A stretch of DNA of 6,690 nucleotides from Pseudomonadota bacterium (GTDB lineage Bacteria > Pseudomonadota > Alphaproteobacteria > Caulobacterales > Caulobacteraceae), in the NCBI GenBank assembly GCA_023445955.1, contig JAEXJH010000573.1, forward strand, positions 1-6,690. The letters are read 5' to 3'. Under the pieces are notes generated by a model. That model saw only the letters and a list, made by a program, of their open reading frames with translations, was not told the origin of the DNA and made no database searches. This document shows, one piece after another, positions 1 to 5,456 of the stretch. Both the position numbers and the translations under genes were made by a program. The stretch's first letter is position 1. Each line of letters opens with the position of its first letter.

Positions 1-104
1 AGCCAGACGGCGCTGATGCTCTCGCCGCGATGCAGGGCGACCACCGCCAGCGCCGCGGCGCCCAATACGGCGATCGCGACGAACGCCAGATGCTTCTTGG
101 CCAT
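1..104 (-). CDS. cstA: CstA-like carbon starvation protein, N-terminal fragment
   Basis: Only the first 34 codons lie in the window; the gene continues past the left edge. The protein begins MAKKHLAFVAIAVLG and continues ALAVVALHRGESISAVW. This matches the N-terminus of CstA as I recall it from E. coli, where an ALGYIALNRGEQINALW stretch occupies the same place. Residues 5-24 form a hydrophobic first membrane helix after a basic MAKKH start, as expected for this large inner-membrane protein. CstA-family proteins take up peptides or pyruvate and are induced on carbon limitation. The start at 104 is supported by a GAGGG Shine-Dalgarno (110-114) with a 5-nt spacer. A hairpin separates it from the upstream hydrolase gene, so it is probably a separate unit, although read-through is possible. 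The assignment rests on a short fragment and memory of the family, with no alignment. Confidence 0.7.
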   Translation of the reverse strand, partial: MAKKHLAFVAIAVLGAAALAVVALHRGESISAVW

Positions 105-109
105 GCCCA

Positions 110-125
110 CCCTCGTGATCCCTCC
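110..125 (-). promoter_or_regulatory. Ribosome binding site of the cstA-like gene
   Basis: On the minus strand GAGGG (110-114) sits 5 nt before the ATG at 104. A second purine block, GGAGGGAT (118-125), is too far upstream to serve this start well. The first block fixes the start codon of the fragment. Confidence 0.55.
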
Positions 126-136
126 GAAACGAAACG

Positions 137-166
137 CGCCCCGCATCCGGGAAAAGATGCGGGGCG
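137..166 (-). terminator. Hairpin terminator downstream of the first FAH-type gene
   Basis: CGCCCCGCATC (137-147) pairs perfectly with GATGCGGGGCG (156-166): an 11-bp GC-rich stem with an 8-nt loop. Read on the minus strand it begins 22 nt after the TAG stop of the hydrolase gene (188-190). It is followed by CGTTTCGTTTC, a broken T-tract. This fits an intrinsic terminator for the receptor/hydrolase operon, but the interrupted T-run suggests incomplete termination and possible read-through into the cstA-like gene. The plus-strand side has no T-run. Confidence 0.65.
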
Positions 167-187
167 GCGGTCGATGCTGGCGCGGGC

Positions 188-1372
188 CTATTCGCCGCGC
201 GGCCTGGGCTCGACGACCTTGACCTCGAGCGCGCCCATCGAGGACGACTCGTGGCGCACCGTGTCTCCGCCCTTCAGGTATCGGCCGCTGGCCAGCTCAT
301 GCCGGATGTAGGAGTCAAGCATGCCCTTCATCGGCGCCTGGCCGCGCAGCCAGCCGCCCGTGAAGATGTAGCTGGCGACGCCGCGGGCGATGTCGCCCTT
401 GCCCGGCGGCGAGAAGATCACCCCTTCGGGCGTGCCCGACATCACCGCCGAACCCTTGGGGATGACCGGTCCATCGAGCAGCGTCACCTCCTGGCCGTGA
501 TACGGGAAACGCTTGCCGTGCTCCCGCAGCGCCTTGTCGGTCAGCTGCCGGAAGTCCAGCGTCATGTCGCCGCCCCGCCCGTCCTGCCGGACCTTGGTGT
601 TGACCCGCGTGATGATCCGCTCAGTTCTGACGAAGGCCCGCCAGTCGCGCGGCACGATCAGGAACGGCCCGGTCGGGTAGTAGTCCGGCCGGCTCTTGGC
701 GTCGGTGAAGCCGCGCCCGGAGGCCACGTTCTTCGGATCCAGGAGCCGCAGCATCGTCGCCCGCTCGCTGAAGTCGCCGCACAGGAAGAAGCCCTTCCGG
801 GCCGCATCGAAGTCCGCCAGGCTGCGCACGTCGCGGTCCATCCGCAGGCAGATCTCGACCTCGTAGTCGAGGATGTCGCCCGGCAGGTTGCGGACCGTGG
901 TGTAGGGGCCGCTGGCGGGTCCGAACTTGGGGAAGTTGAACACCGACGAAACCGAGGTTTCCTCGGCGTGCTCGGGGAAGTTGGTGCCCGAGGCCAGATG
1001 GCGCGTGCTGACGCCGCCGGCCGGAAGCAGGGCGGAGACGCCATAGGCCTTGCCGGCGCCGGGCGCGGCCAGCGCCTTGTCCAGGCCGGCCTCGTCGACG
1101 GCGGCCAGGGCGTCGAGCGCGTCGGCGTCGAGCGGCGCGCCCAGATCGGTCAGGTCGATGGCCTGGACCGTCTCGCCCGCCTGGCCCGTCACGGCCAGGG
1201 TGCGCGTGCGGCCGTCGCCGGCCCGGGTCTGGGCCAGGGTCACCGCCGCGTTGTGCGGCAGGATGACGGCGGACAGGGGCGCGGCCTCGAGGCTGGGCTT
1301 GTTTTCATGCGACGCCGAGCAGCCGGCGGTCAGGACGGAGGCGCCCAGCAGGGTCATGATCAGGCCCCTCAT
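188..1372 (-). CDS. Predicted lipoprotein, fumarylacetoacetate hydrolase (FAH) superfamily, copy 1
   Basis: A 394-residue protein of the FAH superfamily, whose members hydrolyse C-C bonds in, or isomerise or decarboxylate, beta-keto and enol acids using a divalent metal. Visible family motifs are GTNFPEHAEE (129-138, the G-x-N-Y/F-x-x-H-x-x-E signature with H135 and E138), DYEVEI with acidic ligands E171 and E173, CGDFSER with the third acidic ligand D200, and SGTPEGV (312-318). The active site looks complete. Unusually, the N-terminus MRGLIMTLLGASVLTAGC is a lipoprotein signal peptide with a lipobox ending at C18, which predicts a membrane-anchored enzyme outside the cytoplasm; FAH enzymes are normally cytosolic. 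The start at 1372 overlaps the receptor stop as ATGA and has no clear Shine-Dalgarno. A second in-frame ATG at 1357 has GAGGGG 7 nt upstream (1365-1370), but starting there would lose R2, the only charge before the hydrophobic stretch. Longer upstream readings lie inside the receptor gene. Copy 2 lies at 5457-6677. Substrate unknown. Confidence 0.85.
   Translation of the reverse strand: MRGLIMTLLGASVLTAGCSASHENKPSLEAAPLSAVILPHNAAVTLAQTRAGDGRTRTLAVTGQAGETVQAIDLTDLGAPLDADALDALAAVDEAGLDKALAAPGAGKAYGVSALLPAGGVSTRHLASGTNFPEHAEETSVSSVFNFPKFGPASGPYTTVRNLPGDILDYEVEICLRMDRDVRSLADFDAARKGFFLCGDFSERATMLRLLDPKNVASGRGFTDAKSRPDYYPTGPFLIVPRDWRAFVRTERIITRVNTKVRQDGRGGDMTLDFRQLTDKALREHGKRFPYHGQEVTLLDGPVIPKGSAVMSGTPEGVIFSPPGKGDIARGVASYIFTGGWLRGQAPMKGMLDSYIRHELASGRYLKGGDTVRHESSSMGALEVKVVEPRPRGE
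212..1321 (-). repeat. Duplicated FAH-lipoprotein coding block, copy A
   Basis: This 1110-bp block encodes mature residues 18-387 of the first hydrolase and is a diverged direct repeat of 5484-6593 in the same orientation. The N-terminal third is about 70% identical at protein level and the remainder about 86%. Residues 186-238 are identical between the copies. Confidence 0.85.
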
Positions 1373-3537
1373 TGGCCGAACCGATAGCTGAGGCTGGCGC
1401 CGATGACCCGGGGCGGACCGTAGATCACCGGACGCTGGTCCAGCACGACGCGCGGGCCGATGTACTGGATTTCGGCCTTGTCGAAGGCGTTGCGCACGAA
1501 CAGCGCCGCCTCCCAATCGCCGCCGGTCGGCAGCCAGGTCAGGCGCAGGTCCAGCAGGTCGACGCCGGGGCGGATGCCCTGGACCGGATCGGCCGGCGCA
1601 TCGTGGGCGACGTCGCTGCGGGTGGAATAGTCGGCCCGCAGCCGCAGTCGGCCAGCGCGCCCGATCTCCGAGGACGTCAGGACGGCGCCGAGATTGAGCG
1701 TCCACTTGGGCGACTTGGCCAGCCGGGTTCCCGCCAGGTCGACGCTGTTGGTGTTGACGTATTGGTCGTACTTGGCGTCGTAGCGCGCATAGCCGGCGTT
1801 CAGGGCCAGGTAGCGGTTGGGACGCGCCACCACCTCGGCCTCGACCCCGCGGATCGACGCCTTGCCGGTATTGGCGATGACCTCGGTCCCGCCGGCCAGG
1901 AATGAATTCGACTGGATGTCGTCATAGGCCATGTCGAAGGCCGTGACATTGACCTGCAGCCTGTTGCCCAAGCCCTTGGTGCGCACCCCGACCTCGACAT
2001 TGGTCACCGTTTCCTGGTCGAACGAGGTCGTGGCCGCCAGCAGGTTGGACGGCTCGAGGTTGAACCCGCCCGACTTGTAGCCCTGCGATACGGTGGCGTA
2101 GGCCATCAGGTTGTCGGTGGCGCGATAGTCGAGCGACAGGCGGCCCGTGGGCTGCTTCCAGCTGTCCTTGGTGCTGGCGATGACCGCCTTCGACGGGTCG
2201 TCGACGAACAGGAAGGCGAAGGGTCCGGTGGCGCTGTTGTTGACGTCATAGGTCTTCTCGTCGCGCGACCACCGCCCGCCGACCGTCAGGCGCAGCTTGG
2301 GCGTGAGCTCGGCCACGGCCTCGCCGAACACGCCGAGGCCCTTGGAGGTGCTGGCCTGGCGCAGGCGCTGGGTCAGCGACAGCGGGCCGGAGAAAGCGCG
2401 GCGATCGTAGCCGAACTCGATGTCCTCATGGATGTAGAACACCCCGGCCACCAGGTTCAGCCGGTCGTCGAGGAACCGGCCGTCCAGCCGCAGTTCCTGG
2501 GAGAAGACGTCGGCGTCGTTGCGCGTGTCGACTACGTTGTAGGCCAGCGGCGCGCCCTGGAAGAAGTGGTTGTCGCCGTGCCGGAACGCGGTCAGCGAGG
2601 TCAGCGACAGCCGGCCGACCGGCGCGGTCAGTTCGATCGAGCCGCCCGACACGTTGCGGTTGAAATAGGACCCGGGCGTGGTGAGCACCTTGTAGGGGTC
2701 GGTGCTGGGCTCGGTGATCGGGGCCGGCGCGAACGGCGGGCTGAGCAGAGGCTTGGTCGGGTCGTACGATTTGAGCGGTCCGGTGTCGCCGTGGCGTTCT
2801 CGGCTGCTGTGCAGGCGCACCAGGACGTTCACGTCGTCGCCGAACCGATGGCTGATCGTCAGCCGGCCGGCCAGCGAGTCGCGATAGTCCAGGTCTCGCC
2901 CAGTCGTGACGTCCTCGGAATAGCCGTCGCGCTTGTTGTAGTGGATCGCCAGACGCGCGGCCGTCGCCTCGCCCAGCGGGGTGTCGGCGGCGGCGTTGAC
3001 CGTCACGGTGTTGTACTCGGCGACCTCGACCGAGGCCTGGCCGGACCGGGTCGAGCCCGGCTTGCGGCTGATGACGTGGAACACCCCGGCCGTGGCGTTG
3101 CGGCCGTAGGTCGTGCCCTGCGGCCCGCGCAGCACTTCGACGCGCTCGATGTCGTAGACCGGCGCAGCGCGCAGGAAGTCGCGCGAGATCACCTCGCCAT
3201 CGATCATCATCAGGGCGCCGGCGTCGGACGCCGCGCCCTCGCCGCCCGAGGAGATGCCGCGGATCGACAGCACCGGCTCGGCGGCGTTGATGGCCGAGAA
3301 GGTCGCGCCGGGGGTCAAGGACAGCAGATCGCGCACGTCGGTCATGCCCCGCTGCGCCACCGCGGCGCCGTCCAGCGCCGAGACGGCCAGCGGCACGTCC
3401 TGCAGCGTCTCGGCGCGCCGCTGGGCGGTGACGACCACCTCCTGGATCACGTCGGCGTCCTGCTTGGCCTGGGCCGCGACGCCCGTCGGCGTTAGCGCGC
3501 ACAGCGCCGCCCCGGCCAGCAACAGTGTCTTGAACAT
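1369..3537 (-). CDS. TonB-dependent outer-membrane receptor
   Basis: A 722-residue outer-membrane active transporter, a usual length for the family. Residues 1-24 form a Sec signal peptide starting MFKTLLLAGAALCAL, with probable cleavage after AQA (22-24). A TonB-box-like DVIQEVVVTAQRR stretch (29-41) follows. The plug domain spans about 44-158 and contains SIRGI (91-95), a MMIDGEV strand (110-116) and the diagnostic RVEVLRGPQGTTYGRN (132-147). The rest is a beta-barrel with repeated amphipathic strands, ending GASLSYRFGQ close to the usual aromatic C-terminus. The start at 3537 is chosen because it gives a proper signal peptide and has GGAGG (3546-3550) 8 nt upstream; a longer frame begins upstream but has no such support. 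The stop overlaps the hydrolase start by four bases (ATGA), so the two are co-transcribed and probably translationally coupled. This ties the receptor's ligand to the hydrolase substrate. The plug and barrel are of the sphingomonad/Caulobacter type often linked to catabolism rather than siderophores, but the ligand cannot be read from sequence. Confidence 0.93.
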   Translation of the reverse strand: MFKTLLLAGAALCALTPTGVAAQAKQDADVIQEVVVTAQRRAETLQDVPLAVSALDGAAVAQRGMTDVRDLLSLTPGATFSAINAAEPVLSIRGISSGGEGAASDAGALMMIDGEVISRDFLRAAPVYDIERVEVLRGPQGTTYGRNATAGVFHVISRKPGSTRSGQASVEVAEYNTVTVNAAADTPLGEATAARLAIHYNKRDGYSEDVTTGRDLDYRDSLAGRLTISHRFGDDVNVLVRLHSSRERHGDTGPLKSYDPTKPLLSPPFAPAPITEPSTDPYKVLTTPGSYFNRNVSGGSIELTAPVGRLSLTSLTAFRHGDNHFFQGAPLAYNVVDTRNDADVFSQELRLDGRFLDDRLNLVAGVFYIHEDIEFGYDRRAFSGPLSLTQRLRQASTSKGLGVFGEAVAELTPKLRLTVGGRWSRDEKTYDVNNSATGPFAFLFVDDPSKAVIASTKDSWKQPTGRLSLDYRATDNLMAYATVSQGYKSGGFNLEPSNLLAATTSFDQETVTNVEVGVRTKGLGNRLQVNVTAFDMAYDDIQSNSFLAGGTEVIANTGKASIRGVEAEVVARPNRYLALNAGYARYDAKYDQYVNTNSVDLAGTRLAKSPKWTLNLGAVLTSSEIGRAGRLRLRADYSTRSDVAHDAPADPVQGIRPGVDLLDLRLTWLPTGGDWEAALFVRNAFDKAEIQYIGPRVVLDQRPVIYGPPRVIGASLSYRFGQ

Positions 3538-3543
3538 CGAACT

Positions 3544-3552
3544 TCCCTCCCC
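3544..3552 (-). promoter_or_regulatory. Ribosome binding site of the receptor gene
   Basis: Minus-strand GGGGAGGGA contains GGAGG (3546-3550) placed 8 nt before the ATG at 3537. It decides this start over the longer upstream reading frame. Confidence 0.75.
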
Positions 3553-3555
3553 TTG

Positions 3556-3576
3556 GACCGGCCTTGGCGGCCGGTC
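3556..3576 (-). other. Leader hairpin next to the receptor ribosome binding site
   Basis: GACCGGCC (3556-3563) pairs perfectly with GGCCGGTC (3569-3576) around a 5-nt loop. In the predicted receptor mRNA leader this GC-rich stem ends 3 nt before the purine-rich Shine-Dalgarno block. It could influence ribosome access or mRNA stability. It has no T-run after it, so it is not an obvious terminator. A function is inference only. Confidence 0.45.
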
Positions 3577-3674
3577 GGTTGCCGCGTTTCGTCCCAGCGG
3601 AGGATCGAGCGCCCCCGTCTTCTGTTGCGATGAGCGCTCGCCATGGATCTGCTGAGGGCCCAACAGACATAACG

Positions 3675-3689
3675 GTGTACAGCGTACGA
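3675..3689. promoter_or_regulatory. Operator-like palindrome O1
   Basis: GTGTACAGCGTACGA, centred at 3682. It shares the GTAC-N3-GTAC core and the right arm CGTACGA exactly with O2, but its left arm is degenerate. It overlaps the -10 part of the minus-strand promoter candidate, where a bound repressor would block the receptor operon. Confidence 0.5.
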
Positions 3690-3700
3690 ATTTATGTCAA
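3676..3700 (-). promoter_or_regulatory. Candidate promoter of the receptor/hydrolase operon
   Basis: Minus strand: a perfect TTGACA -35 (3695-3700), then GCTGTACA (3676-3683) at the N10 spacing allowed for Caulobacter sigma-73 promoters. The -10 matches GCTANAWC only partly, which could mean a weak or activated promoter. The predicted leader is about 130 nt. O1 covers the -10. Confidence 0.4.
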
Positions 3701-3729
3701 CTCATTGCCGACCGTTGCGCGAAATATTT

Positions 3730-3744
3730 TCGTACGACGTACGA
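3730..3744. promoter_or_regulatory. Operator-like palindrome O2 (perfect)
   Basis: TCGTACGACGTACGA is a perfect inverted repeat with 7-bp arms around a single centre base (3737). It lies between the two promoter candidates. Together with O1 and O3 it defines the consensus GTACG-N-CGTAC. Short, nearly perfect palindromes of this size are typical of TetR-like dimers, but the protein family cannot be proved from the site alone. A second small inverted repeat, CGAAA-TAT-TTTCG (3720-3732), overlaps its left edge. Confidence 0.65.
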
Positions 3745-3784
3745 TCCATGGACCCGGGCACGGCCGCCGACGGTCCGAACCACA

Positions 3785-3810
3785 TTGACGCGTACGACGT
3801 AAGCTATAAT
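3785..3810 (+). promoter_or_regulatory. Promoter of the acyl-CoA ligase gene
   Basis: TTGACGC (3785-3791), 11 bases, then GCTATAAT (3803-3810). This fits the Caulobacter sigma-73 consensus TTGACGS-N10-14-GCTANAWC at all but the last base, and contains a perfect TATAAT. Transcription would begin near 3817, giving a leader of about 27 nt. The spacer between the -35 and -10 is filled by palindrome O3. Confidence 0.7.
3790..3804. promoter_or_regulatory. Operator-like palindrome O3
   Basis: GCGTACGACGTAAGC, centred at 3797, shares the CGTACGACGTA core (11 bases) with O2 and is palindromic except for one mismatched pair. It sits between the -35 and -10 of the ligase promoter, a classic position for repression by steric blocking. 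Confidence 0.6.
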
Positions 3811-3832
3811 TTATCGCCAACGACAAGCTTAC

Positions 3833-3837
3833 GGAGG
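3833..3837 (+). promoter_or_regulatory. Ribosome binding site of the ligase gene
   Basis: GGAGG lies 6 nt before the ATG at 3844. This favours that start over the in-frame ATG at 3850 (12-nt spacing) and over a longer frame beginning near 3694, which would start upstream of the predicted promoter. Confidence 0.8.
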
Positions 3838-3843
3838 ACGCCC

Positions 3844-5397
3844 ATGGACATGCGACTAGCTTCAGTGGCCAGGAACCCGGCCCGGCCGGACGCGGCGGCG
3901 ATCACCGTCGGCGAGGCCACCTTGACCTATGGCGAGCTGGCCGCGCGGATCGACCGCGCCGCCCGGGCGCTGGTCGACCTGGGCCTGACGGCCGGCGACA
4001 GGGTGGTCCTGCTGCTGCCGAGCGACCTGGCCTTTGTGGTCACCTATTTCGGCTGCCATCGCGCCGGCCTTGTCGCCCTGCCGCTCAATCCCCTGGTCGG
4101 GGTCGAGGAGCTGCGGCAGATCTTCCTGACCATGGGGCCGCGCGCGATCGTCGCCGGTTCGCCGAAGACCGGCCTGCCCGCCGCCAAGGCCTTGCCGGGC
4201 CTGCACGCCGAGGCCGCGCCACAGGCCAGCCTGCTGTTCACGGGCGTGACAGCCGAGGAGGCCGCCGCCCATAGCCCGTCGGCCCTGAGCTTCGAGGCGG
4301 TGCTCGCGTCCGCCGACGGCCCGCCGCCGACCACCACCCGCCAGCCCGAGGACGAGGCGGTGATCCTGTTCACCAGCGGCACCTCGGGGCGTCCCAAGGG
4401 CGTCTCGCTCAGCGAGCGGTCGATCATGGCCAACGCGGTCGAGGCGATCGACCTGGCCGAGTTCACCGCCGACGACGTCATCCTGTGCCCGCTGCCGCTG
4501 AGCCACGTGTTCGGCCAGGTCGTGGCCATGACCGGCGGCCTGTGCGCCGGCGCGCAAGTGGAGTTCGTTCCGCGTCCCGCGCCCGAGATCATCTTCGAGG
4601 CCATGGCGTCCGCTTCGCCCACGGTGCTGCTGGCGGTGCCGGCCACCATCGCGGCCCTGGCCAAGATCGGCGCCGCCGCGCCCGTGTCGAAGCTGGAGGC
4701 CGCGCGCCGCCGACTGCGGTTGACCGGTTCCGGCGGCGGGCCCCTGCCCCCCGCGGCCGGCGACTTCTTCACGCAGGTGTTCGCCGCGCCCAGCGTCCAG
4801 GGCTACGGCATGACCGAGACCGCGGGCCTGATCTCGATGGCGCGCCTGGGGTCGGGCGAGGGCAAGAGCGACGTCGGCCGCGTCCTGAAGGTGCTGGAGC
4901 ACCGGATCGATCCGCTGGACCCTGCCGAGCCGAACCGCGGCGAGCTGCAGGTGCGTGGCGTGACCCTGCTGCGCGGCTTCTACATCGACGGGGTGATGGA
5001 GCCGCGCGATCCGTCGGCCTGGTTCCCCACCGGCGACCTCGTCGACATCTCGGCGGACGGCCGGCTGACCATCTTCGACCGCAAGAAGGAGCTGATCATC
5101 CGCGGCGGCTACAACGTCTATCCGTCCGAGGTCGAGGCCACGCTGGCCAGCCATCCGGCGGTCTCGATCGCCGCGGTCATCGGCACCCCGCACGCCGAAC
5201 TGGGCGAGGATGTCGGCGCGTTCGTCACCCTCAAGGCCGACAAGGCCGTCGATCCGGCCGAGCTGATCGATTGGTGCCGCCAGCGCCTGGCGCTCTACAA
5301 GTACCCGCGCCAGCTGACCATCCTGGAGGCCATGCCGCTCTCGCCCACGGGCAAGGTCCTGAAGCGCGAACTGCCGATCGAGATCCTCGGCGGCTAG
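3844..5397 (+). CDS. Acyl-CoA synthetase / AMP-dependent ligase (ANL superfamily)
   Basis: A 517-residue cytosolic enzyme of the adenylate-forming (ANL) superfamily. It activates a carboxylic acid with ATP to an acyl-adenylate and transfers it to coenzyme A. All core motifs are present: the phosphate-binding loop FTSGTSGRPKG (176-186), GYGMTETAG (320-328), the ribose-binding FPTGDL with D398, the hinge and CoA-domain region RKKELIIRGGYNVYP (413-427), and the C-terminal PTGKVLKRELP with catalytic K504. The length and the GGYNVYPSEVE sequence fit medium/long-chain or aromatic acyl-CoA ligases better than acetyl-CoA synthetase or NRPS domains. The acid-binding pocket (about 220-320) does not let me name the acid. 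No signal peptide is seen. The gene is divergent from the receptor/hydrolase operon and shares its control region, so its acid is probably a product of that system. It ends before a hairpin terminator. Confidence 0.92.
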   Translation: MDMRLASVARNPARPDAAAITVGEATLTYGELAARIDRAARALVDLGLTAGDRVVLLLPSDLAFVVTYFGCHRAGLVALPLNPLVGVEELRQIFLTMGPRAIVAGSPKTGLPAAKALPGLHAEAAPQASLLFTGVTAEEAAAHSPSALSFEAVLASADGPPPTTTRQPEDEAVILFTSGTSGRPKGVSLSERSIMANAVEAIDLAEFTADDVILCPLPLSHVFGQVVAMTGGLCAGAQVEFVPRPAPEIIFEAMASASPTVLLAVPATIAALAKIGAAAPVSKLEAARRRLRLTGSGGGPLPPAAGDFFTQVFAAPSVQGYGMTETAGLISMARLGSGEGKSDVGRVLKVLEHRIDPLDPAEPNRGELQVRGVTLLRGFYIDGVMEPRDPSAWFPTGDLVDISADGRLTIFDRKKELIIRGGYNVYPSEVEATLASHPAVSIAAVIGTPHAELGEDVGAFVTLKADKAVDPAELIDWCRQRLALYKYPRQLTILEAMPLSPTGKVLKRELPIEILGG

Positions 5398-5412
5398 GTC
5401 GAAGGCGAAGTC

Positions 5413-5447
5413 GCGATCCGGCGCGTGTGGGGGAGGCGCCGGATCGC
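5413..5447. terminator. Hairpin terminator between convergent genes
   Basis: GCGATCCGGCGC (5413-5424) pairs perfectly with GCGCCGGATCGC (5436-5447): a 12-bp stem with an 11-nt loop. It is 15 nt past the ligase stop and is followed on the plus strand by a short TTT (5448-5450). On the minus strand it lies 9 nt past the second hydrolase stop, with no real T-run. It is best read as a terminator for the ligase that may also serve the opposing gene. Confidence 0.7.
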
Positions 5448-5456
5448 TTTCAAGGG

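Larger units (their letters stand above)
3538..3843. promoter_or_regulatory. Divergent control region between receptor operon and acyl-CoA ligase
   Basis: These 306 bases separate the two divergent start codons and hold no gene. The part from about 3660 to 3830 is clearly more AT-rich than its surroundings. It contains a minus-strand promoter candidate (3676-3700), a plus-strand promoter (3785-3810), three related palindromes centred at 3682, 3737 and 3797, and a hairpin next to the receptor ribosome binding site (3556-3576). Open frames extending into it from either side lack ribosome binding sites and are rejected. Confidence 0.8.

Noticed and set aside
251..1387. 378-codon open frame on the plus strand opposite hydrolase copy 1
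   Set aside because: High-GC antisense shadow: the product is low-complexity, rich in R/G/A/H, matches no fold I know, and the minus-strand frame carries clear FAH motifs.
1373..1705. 111-residue N-terminal extension of hydrolase copy 1
   Set aside because: It lies wholly inside the receptor gene in another frame, and the lipoprotein signal peptide is found at 1372, matching copy 2.
2763..2770. TCGTACGA palindrome inside the receptor gene, resembling the operator arms
   Set aside because: It is a single short match within coding sequence without the full 7-1-7 structure; probably chance.
2428..3495. Long plus-strand open frame opposite the TonB receptor, and the overlapping minus-strand frame at 2426-3670
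   Set aside because: Both give arginine/glycine-rich products typical of off-frame reading in GC-rich DNA; the receptor frame holds the plug and barrel motifs.
3694..3843. 50-residue N-terminal extension of the ligase
   Set aside because: It would start upstream of the predicted promoter, runs through O2 and O3, has no Shine-Dalgarno, and the family begins near the ATG at 3844.
3862..5193. 443-codon minus-strand frame inside the ligase gene
   Set aside because: Antisense shadow of a gene with all ANL motifs; no ribosome site and no recognisable domain.
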